This document shows, piece by piece, positions 42,841-53,799 of a stretch of DNA of 64,000 nt. How positions within the stretch are numbered: the first letter of the stretch is position 1; every line of letters begins with the position of its first letter. The notes below the pieces were generated by a model, which worked only from the letters and a program-made list of their open reading frames with translations, searched no databases and had not been told where the DNA came from. Position numbers and translations under genes: made by a program. Source of the stretch: Mugil cephalus (taxonomy: Eukaryota; Chordata; Actinopteri; Mugiliformes; Mugilidae); assembly GCF_022458985.1 (NCBI RefSeq), contig NC_061776.1, forward strand, positions 4,324,088 through 4,388,087. Direction: 5' to 3'.

Positions 42841-44502
42841 ATGGCGCAGAAAGGTGTTGAATTGGATCGAGAAACCTTTTCTTGTTCCATCTGTCTAGAT
42901 TTACTGAAGGATCCGGTGACTATTCCCTGTGGACACAGCTACTGCATGAACTGTATTAAAAGACACTTTGATGAAGAGGACAAGAAGAAAACCCACAGCT
43001 GTCCTGAGTGCAGACAACTCTTCCCATCGAGGCCTGTCCTGGTGATAAACGCCATGTTAGCAGCTTTAGTAGAGCAGCTGAAGAAGATTGGACTCCAAGC
43101 TGCTCCTGATGATCACTGCTATGCTGGACCTGGAGATGTGGCCTGTGATGTCTGCACTGGAAGAAAACTTAAAGCCTTCAAGTCCTGTTTAGTCTGTCTG
43201 GCATCTTACTGTAAGAAACACCTTGAACCTCACTATAAGTCACCTACATTTAAACAACACAAGCTGGTGACTCCCTCCAAGAAGCTCCAGGAGAACATCT
43301 GCTCTCGTCATGATGAGGTGATGAAGATGTTCTGTCGTACTGATCAGCAGAGTATCTGTTATCTCTGCTCTGTGGATGAACATAAAGGCCACGACACAGT
43401 CTCAGCTGCAGCAGAAAGGACTGAGAGGCAGAGAGAGGTGGAGGTGAGACGACAAAACATCCAGCAGATGATCCAGGACAAAGAGAAAGATGTGAAGTTG
43501 CTTCAACAGGAGCTGAAGGCCATCGCTCACTCTGCAGATAAAACAGTGAAGGACAGTCGGGAGATGTTCACTGAGTTGATCCATCTCCTCCAGAAAAGAA
43601 GCTCTGATGTGGAGCAGCAGGTCAGATCCCAGCAGGAAACTGAAGAGAGTCGAGTCAAAGAGGTTCAGGAGAAGCTGGAGCAGGAGATCACTGAGCTGAA
43701 GAGGGAAGACACTGAGCTGAAGCAGCTCTCAGACACAGAGGATCACAACCAGTTTCTACACAACTACCCCTCACCATCATCACTCAGTCAATCTACACAC
43801 TCATCCAGCATCAATATCTGTCCTCTGAGGAACTTTGATGACGTGAAAACAGCTGTGACAGAGCTCAGAAAGAAACTAGAGGACATTCTGAGAGAGAAGA
43901 GGCCAAACATCTCAGTGTCAGTGACTGAAGTGGATGTTTTACTGCCACAACCAGAGCCAAAGACCAGAGATGAATTCTTAAAGTACTCATGTGAAATCAC
44001 ACTGGATCCAAACACAGCAAACAGACGTCTGGTACTGACTGAGGGAAACAGAAAAGCAACATTTGTTTTTGAACAACAATCTTACTCTGACCATCCAGAC
44101 AGATTCACTGACCGTCTTCAGGTCCTGAGTAGAGAGAGTCTGACTGGACGTTGTTACTGGGAGGTGGAGTGGAGTGGAAGAGTTGGTGTAGCAGTCACAT
44201 ACAAGAATATCAGCAGAGCAGGGAATGAAAGTGGATTTGGACGTAATGACAAATCTTGGACATTAGATGGTTCCACAGACAGTTCTATATTTTGGTACAA
44301 CAAGATCCAAACTCCCGTCTGTGCTCGTCCTTCCTCCAGAGTAGGAGTGTACCTGGATCACAGAGCAGGTATTCTGTCTTTCTACAATGTCTCTGAAACC
44401 ATGACTCTCCTCCACAGAGTCAAGACCACATTTACTCAGCCGCTCTATGCTGGAATCTGGATTTATTGGGGATCAAGTGCTGAGTTCATTAAAGTGAAGT
44501 AG
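42841..44502 (+). CDS. TRIM E3 ubiquitin ligase T3 (TRIM16-like/finTRIM type), intact
   Basis: Intronless frame of 553 residues. RING finger C15-C18-C30-H32-C35-C38-C54-C57; B-box1 about 102-135 (C102, C105, C116, C119, C124); B-box2 C154-H184 with the full C-H-C-D-C-C-H-H set; coiled coil about 190-300; PRY-SPRY about 370-553 with LDPNTANRRL, CYWEVEW and LDHRAGILSFY. The start is chosen because MAQKGVELD is shared by all paralogues; the frame is open to 42,406 upstream but that part is not conserved. By family it is a cytoplasmic RING ubiquitin ligase that binds targets through PRY-SPRY; many fish members respond to virus or interferon. The substrate is unknown. An IRF-like motif lies at 42,808-42,819. 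Confidence 0.93.
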   Translation: MAQKGVELDRETFSCSICLDLLKDPVTIPCGHSYCMNCIKRHFDEEDKKKTHSCPECRQLFPSRPVLVINAMLAALVEQLKKIGLQAAPDDHCYAGPGDVACDVCTGRKLKAFKSCLVCLASYCKKHLEPHYKSPTFKQHKLVTPSKKLQENICSRHDEVMKMFCRTDQQSICYLCSVDEHKGHDTVSAAAERTERQREVEVRRQNIQQMIQDKEKDVKLLQQELKAIAHSADKTVKDSREMFTELIHLLQKRSSDVEQQVRSQQETEESRVKEVQEKLEQEITELKREDTELKQLSDTEDHNQFLHNYPSPSSLSQSTHSSSINICPLRNFDDVKTAVTELRKKLEDILREKRPNISVSVTEVDVLLPQPEPKTRDEFLKYSCEITLDPNTANRRLVLTEGNRKATFVFEQQSYSDHPDRFTDRLQVLSRESLTGRCYWEVEWSGRVGVAVTYKNISRAGNESGFGRNDKSWTLDGSTDSSIFWYNKIQTPVCARPSSRVGVYLDHRAGILSFYNVSETMTLLHRVKTTFTQPLYAGIWIYWGSSAEFIKVK

Positions 44503-45005
44503 ACTGACTTCCACTTCATATCAGAGGAATCCACAGATCTTCCTCTATCACTGATATGTTCTTGATCATTTTGTACAGAAATAAATCTATGATTACATTT
44601 ACATCTATTAGTCTTACAGACTATATATTAACATCTACATATACATGAGGTACTATGAGGTTTATTCAAACTGTAATTATAAGTAAAATTGTTCATTTTT
44701 TTCCTGGATTAAAGAAGTTGAGTCTGTAGATGAAATATTTTGATGCATGAGCAATGTGTTGATATGAATTATTCCCTTTGGTCTTCATTTTAGGATTTCT
44801 CTTACAGCTGATGGAGAAAATGTAAAATATGAGACTGTACCTCAGACAGTTTTCCTCCTCAAACATCTCAAGCAACATGCAGCATGTTAGTTTATTTATT
44901 TATTTTACAACTAAATGCTAAAAAACTGGAAACTAAACACAAAAAATGGGACTAGTTGAAGAGTCAGGGGGTTTTCTTTTCCACAGCATCTTGGTACCAA
45001 GGTTC

Positions 45006-45325
45006 AGTGACTGTATGTGTGTAAACTCTGACCAATTTGAAGGCTTCAAACTCTCAGAGGGACTAGAAAAACAGCACCCTGTTGTAGAATCACTGTCACA
45101 TCATTCCAGCAGCATTTCTATAGCTCTGCCTCTGGAGACCCTACAGCAGTCTTTGGGACACTTTAACCTCTGATATTAAGCTGTAGTTTAAAAATGGAGA
45201 TGTCACATATATGGATGTCCTTCGTCAAGCAGAGAAAGAAAAATACATGAGGTCAGCAAGCTTTAGTCTCTTAAAGGTGGTGAAACATTAACTCAAGCCT
45301 CTGTGTCTTCATACTAGATTACTGA
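45006..45325 (+). repeat. TRIM intergenic block, copy 3 (after T3)
   Basis: Matches 40,070-40,420 (ctgaccaatttgaaggcttc, ctgcctctggagaccctaca). It shows that T2 and T3 units share their 3' flanks. Confidence 0.65.
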
Positions 45326-45329
45326 TCTC

Positions 45330-45332
<3 letters not shown>

Positions 45333-45370
<38 letters not shown>
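45333..45370. repeat. (GT)n microsatellite
   Basis: About 18 GT units, next to the PRY-SPRY shard that follows. Confidence 0.9.
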
Positions 45371-45377
45371 ATCTTAG

Positions 45378-45515
45378 GGTTTTCATGTGAAATCACACTG
45401 GATCCAAACACAGCAGACAGATATCTGGTACTGTCTAAGGGAAACCAAAAAGAAAGTAGATTTGGACGTAATGATAAATCTTGGACATTCGATTGTTCCA
45501 TAGACTGTAAGCTGT
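45378..45515 (+). pseudogene. PRY-SPRY shard of a TRIM gene
   Basis: Reads FSCEITLDPNTADRYLVLSK, then jumps to ESRFGRNDKSWTFDCSID. About 180 bases of the normal PRY-SPRY between these are deleted. No RING, B-box or coiled coil nearby. Confidence 0.8.
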
Positions 45516-47750
45516 TGAAGGCTCAGTGAAGTTTTTACAGGTCAGGTTAATGACTGAAACCTGAAAACTAATCCTCAACACAAGAGGGCGCCTTCATACT
45601 GCTGACAGGGACCTAATGGAGAGAATGCACAACACGGTTGGAGCAAAGATCAAATCAAATGTCTAGGAGGACTTGCTGTGGCTTTTACTGGTGTATGTCT
45701 CATCCAGCAGCTTTAACCCTTATTTAAAATGTTTAAATTTAAATTGCTCTGATTGTTAGCAATGAGTTCATGTTGATGATAGTGAGTTTAATTTTATTTC
45801 AATGTGAACACTTTTCTTTACATCCGTTAATAAATCAATAGTACCTTGGTGCTGTGATGAAAATGAAACACTATAAATATTCATAAATTTTAAAGAATCA
45901 ACAACTGAACTGCAACAGCAGCTGATCTGGTTCATTCTGGGGATTCTGATTTTCACCAGTGTTGTCACAAATACTTTAGACTACTTAATTAAATATTTTA
46001 GAAACAAATCCAACATTAGTGAACTCATTTGATACCTCAGCAGGGGTGCCACTAGGAATTTGGGGCCCCATGAAAAAAATCACATTGACCCCCACCTGCT
46101 CATTGTAAAGGCTGAAGGGTCTGTTTGTGTACCATTCATTGATTTGAATTTAAATTCAGACTGGAAAATCAATAAAATGAACATATCAAGACTTTTTTAC
46201 TGTTGTGAAAATTTTCAAAAAATGACATGTAGAAAATTTAAGGCAACAAAGTGACCTTTTATGGTCACTTGCCCTTATTTGGTAAAGTACAAGAGGTTTA
46301 TGTTTAAGAAATACAAGAAATAACATAGAAGGTGAAAGTAACATACAACATTAAAACATAACTTTTTGAACATTAGAACATGTGCTAATACAGATACTTG
46401 TAAAACTACACAACATAACATTGTTTGAGGTACCGAATGAAGCAGTTACGCTCAGTGTTCATGTCAAGTGGACCCTGCAGACACTGTAGATTACATTTGA
46501 TGTGATGATGTTGCCTTAACAACTTGGACCCTGGTCTCCATGGCCCAGTGTCTTTGACAGCTCAGCTATTCCCATATAAATGAGGATGACCATTTCTGTC
46601 CTTCTGCATGGTGTACAAATAGGTTTGATACACCATATGTCTAATTACTTCAGGGCCAGAGTAACTCATGAAGTACAGAGAAGAGATTTCATGGTAGTCA
46701 TTTCAATATTAGAAATAAAGATCAAAGTTTTGTTTTAAAACAAATAATGACCTGTTTTTCCATTTCATTGATTGGCCCGTCTGAGATAAAATTCAAATTA
46801 ATGAATGGTACTCGAACCCTAACTAGTTGTAACCCAGATGCAAATGCAAAATACAGTTTGCTGAACTTTTAGGAGCTGTTTAACGCGGCCTTCATCTTGA
46901 GTGTGTCCGAAGTTGTAGCTTGGAGCGAACTGGTGAGTGTTTGTTGTTAGTGTGCGGCGTTAGCATAGCCATCCTCTTGTATTTGCAGTTAGCTTTGCGG
47001 CTTAATAGTGGCTAACATTACTTGAAAGTTCAACTTTGATATGAATTTATTAGGCACTTGTCTGTATGCAGTGCAGTAGAGAATGATCATGTGTACACAA
47101 AGACTAAACTAATGGTCAGTCCTGTTATACTGACAGACCAGGCGAGTTGTTGGCGAGCTACCAGGGATGTTGAACTACTTGAACTTGAACTACAACCAAG
47201 CCTCTACCTCACTGCCGGTCTGGGTAGAAGGCTCCTTGCAGCCTAGAGACTCCTTTTAACCCCACAAGGAACTTTGGTTGTCATTTTGCCCTCCACACCC
47301 AAAATCACCATATGGACTATTTCTCATAACCTGGAAGGGTTCTGTATGAGTTTGGGTTGTTTATATTGTGCTTGGGGCAAAATAAACTTATAAATTTAAT
47401 TGTTAAACATTTCTAATACACTATCATTTATACCACTGTCATTTGTGTGATTTAAGACTTCACGTCCTCTCTGAGTCGGGCTTATATCTTCTGACAACTA
47501 GACTAAATCCCTAGATAAAACATTTGGCATATTTGTTATATTTTCCATCATATATGCTGCATTTCTTTATGGCGAGCTAGCCAGGAGGATCAGTTACAGT
47601 ACTGAATTCACACACGTGGTCAGTAGGTGGACACGCGTGGTCAGTAATACATACATCCGTTGAAGCATCATGCTCGACCAATCTACCCCCATGACCTCAA
47701 ACTCATCTGCAGGATTTGCTTGAGACTGGTGTAATTCCTAAATCAGAGTC
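45516..47750. other. Gene-poor stretch between TRIM T3 and T4
   Basis: AT-rich DNA. At 46,030-46,110 a piece of a common fish repeat is likely (aggggtgccactaggaattt, ggggcccca). The region 46,870-47,400 has higher GC and ends in AATAAA at about 47,388 but I see no protein in it. Confidence 0.45.
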
Positions 47751-47759
47751 GCCCTTTTT

Positions 47760-48260
47760 CATAATCCATTGTTGTTATTCATAAAAAGAACAACGATGTT
47801 CATCTTTGCATTGACTACAGGAAACTGAATATCCAGGATCCCAATGATTCAGTGTCTTCGATTTGAAATCTGGTTATTACCAGACTGAAATGAATGAAGC
47901 AGATTGAAATGAATAAAGCAGACAAGCCTAAGACCTCTCAGATTCTGTGAATTTAACAGAATGCCTCAAGACATTACAAATGCCCCAAGCACCTTTCAAC
48001 GTGTCATGGAAATGTGCATGGGTGACCTAAACTTGAAATAAGTGCTTTTCTTTGCTGATGATCTGAATATCTTCTCTGACTCCTTAGAAAAGTACCAATG
48101 TCGCTTGTTGAGAGTGCTGCAAAAATGTAAGAGTTTGGTCTCAAACTGTTCCCTAATAAGTGTAAATTCTTCCAAACTTCAGTCCATTACTTAGGTCATG
48201 TGGGAGTGGAAACCGATCCAGAAAAGATCAATGCCCTAAAATCCTGGCCACATAGGGGTA
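47760..48260 (+). mobile_element. Ty3/gypsy-type LTR retrotransposon fossil (reverse transcriptase part)
   Basis: Pieces of a Ty3/gypsy-like reverse transcriptase are recognisable: CIDYRKLN, STFQRVM, the FADD catalytic box, and VHYLGHVG. It is an old, broken remnant with several breaks. No LTRs, gag or integrase are visible around it. Confidence 0.75.
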
Positions 48261-48269
48261 CACTGCTCA

Positions 48270-49640
48270 TAGTTAACTAGCTTATTGTGCTATGAACAAC
48301 AGGTTAATTCCTGACACTCAAAAATCATAGACGGTGCACACCTTTCTTGCAGAAGATGTCTCACATACTGGAACCATTTTTTGTTTCTCTTCTCTCGCTT
48401 TTCTCTCTTTCCAGCATTGTGACTGATGTAGCCATAATAGTAATTTATCATCTCTATTGATCCAGCAACTACGGACTGCTAAGGGTGCTATCGATACGCT
48501 AAGGCAGGACCAAACTATTTCATGCAGAATCACATTAATCATGTTCTTTCTTTTTTGAACAATCTTTTGGAATTGTTCTAACTTTTGCTCCAAACATGAG
48601 CCACTGGTTGGAGGTAAACTGCTTTGAAGTGAACCTCCTCCTCAGGTCCTTTGAAGACAGCAGCATCTATTCTGGATGGGTTGGACAGGCAGTTTGAAAG
48701 AGAAGTGGAGGAGGCCTTGTACGTTAAAGTAGAGAAACCATCAATGAACAGAGGAGGAGGTCTACAACAGAATTTATCTCCTTGTCCAATACTGTCCTAT
48801 CGAAGTTCTGATGGAAAAAAGTGATATTAACATCCTTGAAGATGAGTGTCTGGAGGCATGTTGGTATTATTTATTATTTCACTAATAAAGACCATGCCTT
48901 AAATGATGCAAATAAGTTAATGGTTGACTGGTGTGGAGAGAAATAGGTGCAGGGATGAGAGTTCTTGAAATATAAGATGAAACGGTAAAAAGGGATGGGA
49001 TGAGAATGGTTAAGGGGATGTGTTGAAAACAGAGCAGAGGATGAATGGGGTTGAAGGGAAGACGTGAAGGAAGAGGAATGTGTGGAGGGATGGTGGTAGA
49101 GGAACCCAGGGAGTGAGACTCTGTATGGGAGTCGAAAACTGGAGGTTGAAAACTGAGTTGAACAGAGAGAGAATTAGGACACATCTTTATAGTTAGGTGT
49201 GGAAAATAAAATATGGGCCAGAGTATATCCCAAAGTTAAGTTATATAATAATTTGATTTACAGCATGTCCTAAAAATCTAGCATCCCACCAGTTATATCT
49301 ACAGTAATCTCATTTGATTTAGTGGAGGATTGGTCAATTATGTTGATGCTATTTTTATGAACAAATTGACGTTTGGATGATGTCACCTGGTTCATAAATC
49401 GTTAAAACAACACAAGAAATACAGAAAAGACCTTTTAAAATTTATTACATTTATTCACAATGAACATATTTGGACCCAAACTCTTTTCCTAAACCTAACG
49501 TATACCAATAGGTTTGCCTTTTCTTCACTTTGAAGGGACTCTACTGCCCCTTTTATAAGTCAACTCAGTTAAACAGTTACTTTGTTGTCTGTACAAGGGT
49601 TCACCTTACAAAACCATCACACAGATGATCTCATCTTATA
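48270..49640. other. Intergenic region before T4
   Basis: 48,900-49,200 is purine-rich low-complexity DNA. No gene is supported. Confidence 0.5.
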
Positions 49641-50089
49641 CTACAGTGTTTTAAATGACCAATGACTTCAATGCATTTTCAGATTCACATAACCAATACA
49701 AGACAAGGAGACGAATGTCAGACACTGATCTTTTTCAAAACAAAAACTCTGCTTCTTTCAGAAGTTACTGAAGTTGTCTTAAGAAAGCTCAATAAAGGCC
49801 TTTCAAAGAACTAACACATCACACTCACTCAAAGTCTATCAAGGAAATGAGTTTTTTAGTTTAATGATTTGTACTTTGGTCTGTTTTTATCTCTGTAAGA
49901 TAAACAGAATATCTTTCCAAGTCATTATGTTGAATTGTTTTATAGTTTATCACCCAGATTCTTTCAGGTCACGCCTCTTCTGAGAAAAAGAGTGTGTTGA
50001 CGCCTCTCACTTCTTCCTCAAACCCACATTGTTCAACTGTAAAATCTTCAAAGGACATGAGTTGCCAGTCACTGACACTGAGAGCAGAG

Positions 50090-51763
50090 ATGGCACAGAA
50101 ACGAGTTGAACTGGATCGAGAAAACTTTTGTTGTTCCGTCTGTCTGGATCTACTGAAGGATCCGGTGACTATTCCCTGTGGACACAACTACTGCATGAAC
50201 TGTATTAAAAGCCACTTTGATGAGGAGGACAAGAAGAAAATCCACAGCTGTCCTGAATGCAGACAACTCTTCCCATCAAGGCCTGTCCTGGTGAAAAACA
50301 CCATGTTAGCAGAGTTAGTGGAGCAGCTGAAGAAGACTGGACTCCAAGCTGCTCCTGCTGATCACTGCTATGCTGGACCTGAAGATGTGGCCTGTGATTT
50401 CTGCACTGGAAGAAAACTGAAAGCCTTCAAATCCTGTTTAATCTGTCTGGCATCTTACTGTGAGAAACACCTTCAGCCTCATTATGATGTAGCTCCTTTA
50501 AAGAAACACAAGCTGGTAGATCCCTCCAAGAAGCTCCAGGACAATATCTGCTCTCGTCATGATGAGGTGATGAAGATGTTCTGTCGTACTGATCAGCAGA
50601 GTATTTGTTATCTCTGCTCTGTGGATGAACATAAAGGCCACGACACAGTCTCAGCTGCAGCAGAAAGGACTGAGAGGCAGAGAGAGGTGGAGGTGAGACG
50701 ACAAAACATCCAGCAGATGATCCAGGACAAAGAGAAAGATGTGAAGCTGCTTCAACAGGAGCTGAAGGCCATCGCTCACTCTGTTGATAAAACAGTGAAG
50801 GACAGTCAGGAGATGTTCACTGAAATGATCCGTCTCCTCCAGGAAAGAAGCTCTGATGTGGAGCAGCAGGTCAGATCCCAGCAGGAAACTGAAGAGAGTC
50901 GAGTCAAAGAGGTTCAGGAGAAGCTGGAGCAGGAGATCACTGAGCTGAAGAGGGAAGACGCTGAGATGAAGCAGCTCTCAGACACAGAGGATCACAACCA
51001 GTTTCTACACAACTTCCCCTCACCATCACCACTCAGTCAATCTACACACTCATCCAGCATCAATATCTGTCCTCTGAGGAACTTTGATGACGTGAAAACA
51101 GCTGTGACAGAGCTCAGAAAGAAACTAGAGGACATTCTGAGAGAGACAAGGAGAAACATCTCAGTGACACTGACTGAAGTGGATGTTTTACTGCCACAAC
51201 CAGAGCCAAAGACCAGAGATGAATTCTTAAGTTATTCATGTGAAATCACACTGGATCCAAACACAATACACAAACGTCTGGTACTGACTGGGGGAAACAG
51301 AAAATTAACATTTAAGCGTCAACAACAGTCTTATCCTGATCATCCAAACAGATTCTCTGATTGTTATCAGGTCCTGAGTAGACAGAGTCTGACTGGACGT
51401 TGTTACTGGGAGGTGGAGTGGAGAGGATTAGGAGCTGGCGTAACAGTCACATACAAGAATATCAGAAGAGCAGGGAAAGAAAGTAGATTTGGACGCAATG
51501 ACAAATCTTGGTCATTAGATTGTTCCACAGACCGTTCTATATTTTGGTACAACAACATCCAAACTTCTGTCTCAGCTCCTCCTTCCTCCAGAGTAGGAGT
51601 GTACCTGGATCACAGAGCAGGTATTCTGTCCTTCTACAGCGTCTCTGAAACCATGACTCTCCTCCACAGAGTCCAGACCACATTCACTCAGCCACTCTAT
51701 GCTGGACTCAGGATTTATTATTGGTTTGATGGATGCAGTGCTGAGTTGATTAAAATGAAGTAG
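50090..51763 (+). CDS. TRIM E3 ubiquitin ligase T4, intact
   Basis: Intronless, 557 residues from MAQKRVELD. RING C3HC4 complete (C-x2-C … CGH … C-x2-C … C-x2-C), B-box1, B-box2 with the full ligand set, coiled coil, PRY-SPRY ending ELIKMK. B-box1 to B-box2 linker reads PHYDVAPLKKHKL instead of the PHYKSPTFKQHKL of T3, T5 and T6, and the 5' flank (49,680-50,089) is also unrelated to theirs. T4 is therefore a separate branch. The frame is open back to 49,994, but the conserved start is 50,090. The middle of the SPRY (GLGAGVTVTYKNI, SWSLDCSTDRS) differs from paralogues. Role by family: RING ubiquitin ligase, probably in innate immunity. Confidence 0.93.
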   Translation: MAQKRVELDRENFCCSVCLDLLKDPVTIPCGHNYCMNCIKSHFDEEDKKKIHSCPECRQLFPSRPVLVKNTMLAELVEQLKKTGLQAAPADHCYAGPEDVACDFCTGRKLKAFKSCLICLASYCEKHLQPHYDVAPLKKHKLVDPSKKLQDNICSRHDEVMKMFCRTDQQSICYLCSVDEHKGHDTVSAAAERTERQREVEVRRQNIQQMIQDKEKDVKLLQQELKAIAHSVDKTVKDSQEMFTEMIRLLQERSSDVEQQVRSQQETEESRVKEVQEKLEQEITELKREDAEMKQLSDTEDHNQFLHNFPSPSPLSQSTHSSSINICPLRNFDDVKTAVTELRKKLEDILRETRRNISVTLTEVDVLLPQPEPKTRDEFLSYSCEITLDPNTIHKRLVLTGGNRKLTFKRQQQSYPDHPNRFSDCYQVLSRQSLTGRCYWEVEWRGLGAGVTVTYKNIRRAGKESRFGRNDKSWSLDCSTDRSIFWYNNIQTSVSAPPSSRVGVYLDHRAGILSFYSVSETMTLLHRVQTTFTQPLYAGLRIYYWFDGCSAELIKMK

Positions 51764-52790
51764 ACAGAGGAGTGGAGCTCTTTCCTGAGTCTGTTTAGCC
51801 ATGGAGGATATCACTGCTCATAATAACTTTTATTTCCATGACAATCTAAACTTGCCTGAGCTCTAAATGTCTGATGAATATTTGTATTGATGTATTTGTG
51901 TTGTTTTCATTGATCAGTTTGGACAGAAAGAAATCTATGATTATAATAATGTGTTTGGTTGTTGTTGCAGTAGAGATTTGTACAAATTCAGTTTCATAAA
52001 ACTGAATCTGGATCATTATGGTCACTATTGATCAGATTAATAGTTTTTTATCTTTCCCATAACTGAGATTGTTGGTGAAGCAGATTGATTGCGCCGATTT
52101 TTAACCAGTTTAATGTGTGAACAAACTGAAGGTTTAAATAATGAACAAAGAGTTTTCACCAGGAGGAATTAAAATATTGACTTCATTGTCTTCATTTCAG
52201 GATCTCACTAGAATCTGATGGAGAAAATACAAATTAATGAGAGTATAATTGAGACACTGTCTTCTTCCTGAAACATGTATAGAGTGTATGTTGTATAAAT
52301 ATCAGATCAAACAGACATCCAAATGGTGCTTCTCAGCAAACAAGCTCGTATCATTATTCTATAAAGCACATTTGCTGCAAAGCTTTTTTCTTTTCTTGTC
52401 CCATTTAAAATGTGTCTGAAAGGTCTTTACTTCAGCTGAAATCATTCTCCTGGTGTTCTACGGGTGAAGGAATAAGTCCTTTCCTCCTCTGAGCTGATCG
52501 TTGTGATCAGATTGAAGTTCATCTGCAGCAACTTGTTTTGCTGACGTTCAAACTGCATAAGACAAAATCAGAGTTAAATGTTTAAATAAAAAGCAGGTTT
52601 CAAGTCAATCCTGAAGTTAAAGGTTGAAATCTGAAGAATACTTAAAAATATGCAGAACAGTTACCACATCTGAGATGCAGGCAAATACCTTTTACTATTA
52701 AATAATGAAATAAGTAAAAACAGCAGGATTTAACCTGGTCTTCACTGTCAGTGAAGAAATAAACTTTGATTGGCAGGGCACCTCCTCCTC
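51764..52790 (+). other. 3' flank of T4
   Basis: The first 150 bases match the UTR-like region after T2 and T5; the remainder is unique-looking and non-coding. Confidence 0.5.
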
Positions 52791-52799
52791 CTGGAATGA

Positions 52800-52950
52800 A
52801 TGTGATAATTCACATACTTCCTGGTTCCCTCCCCTTTAGATCTGCACAACATGTGATGAAGTGTAAGAGCTATCTCCCTCTATTTCTTCTGTCTGGCATC
52901 TTACTGTGAGAAACACTACACCTACATTTAAACAACACAAGCTGGTTGCT
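52800..52950 (+). pseudogene. TRIM shard: promoter block joined to a B-box scrap
   Basis: 52,808-52,872 is the TRIM 5' flank (acttcctggttccctcccct, agatctgcaca). It is followed directly by ttctgtctggcatcttactg, gagaaacac and acacctacatttaaacaaca, that is, a scrap from B-box1 to the linker. All of RING is missing. Confidence 0.75.
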
Positions 52951-53799
52951 GTTGCTACACAAGTAGGTCACACCAGATAATGAAGAAAAGAGTTCACTTA
53001 CTTTTGCAACTAGCAGATATGAACAAATTATTTTTCTTGAAAAAATAAATGTTGATATTTGTGTTTCATTTGCTTTACTGGGTTCTTGTTGTCTATTTGG
53101 AGAACTTGTGTAAAAAATCTGATGTTTTTTTGTGTAATTTCTGTGCATCATAGGAAATTCTGAGGGGGGCAAACACGTCAGTATAGCATAATAAATTATT
53201 ACTAATTACTACGTCAATGCTACACAGGCTACACTGCCCCGTATTGCCCCATTGGGGCACAGCCTCCAAAATAAACCAGTTGAATGAATGAGGATTAAAC
53301 CGATCAGACATAACACTATGACCTCTGACAAATGTAGAGAATAGCACTGACCATTTTGTGACTGAATTCAATGTTCTGGTGGGAAACTTTTGGAATTGGC
53401 ATTATTTGTTGGAATGATGCCTTGTGGCTTTTTCTACTTTTCTAGTCAAGAGGTTGAAGGTGTCAATGAGGAGATTGGAAGAAGCCCCGACTTGTAATTA
53501 AAGTCCCAAACAAAGTTACAGGCTGTGGAGGATTTAATCTATAGCTCCTAACCATTAATGACTGGTGTTTTTAATGTTATACATGTTCCACTTGACTCAC
53601 ATCTTTTCTTGTCTTAACTACAAAATCTTCATTTGTAACACGAGTTTAAGAAAGTAAAGCTGATGTTTGCATTCATTTTTTTTTATTATTATTATTTCAT
53701 TTACAGCTAAATCTACCAAGAAGCTTTAATTGATGCCATGGTTTTCTATATCCTGCTTTCTATATGCTTTTTTTCTCTCTCAGCCTCATTAACCATTCA
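52951..53799. other. Intergenic stretch
   Basis: Non-coding, AT-rich. No homology recognised. Confidence 0.45.

Noticed and set aside
46870-47400. Possible non-coding gene or retrocopy with AATAAA
   Set aside because: Only weak signs (higher GC, one donor-like site, one poly(A) signal); no homology to support it.
48882-49184. Pro/Ser/Leu-rich minus-strand frame
   Set aside because: Translation of purine-rich low-complexity DNA.
47640-49640. A complete LTR retrotransposon around the reverse-transcriptase fossil
   Set aside because: No matching end repeats, gag or integrase sequence could be seen; only an old fragment is supported.
49994-50089. 32-residue extension of TRIM T4
   Set aside because: Open frame by chance; the conserved start is at 50,090.
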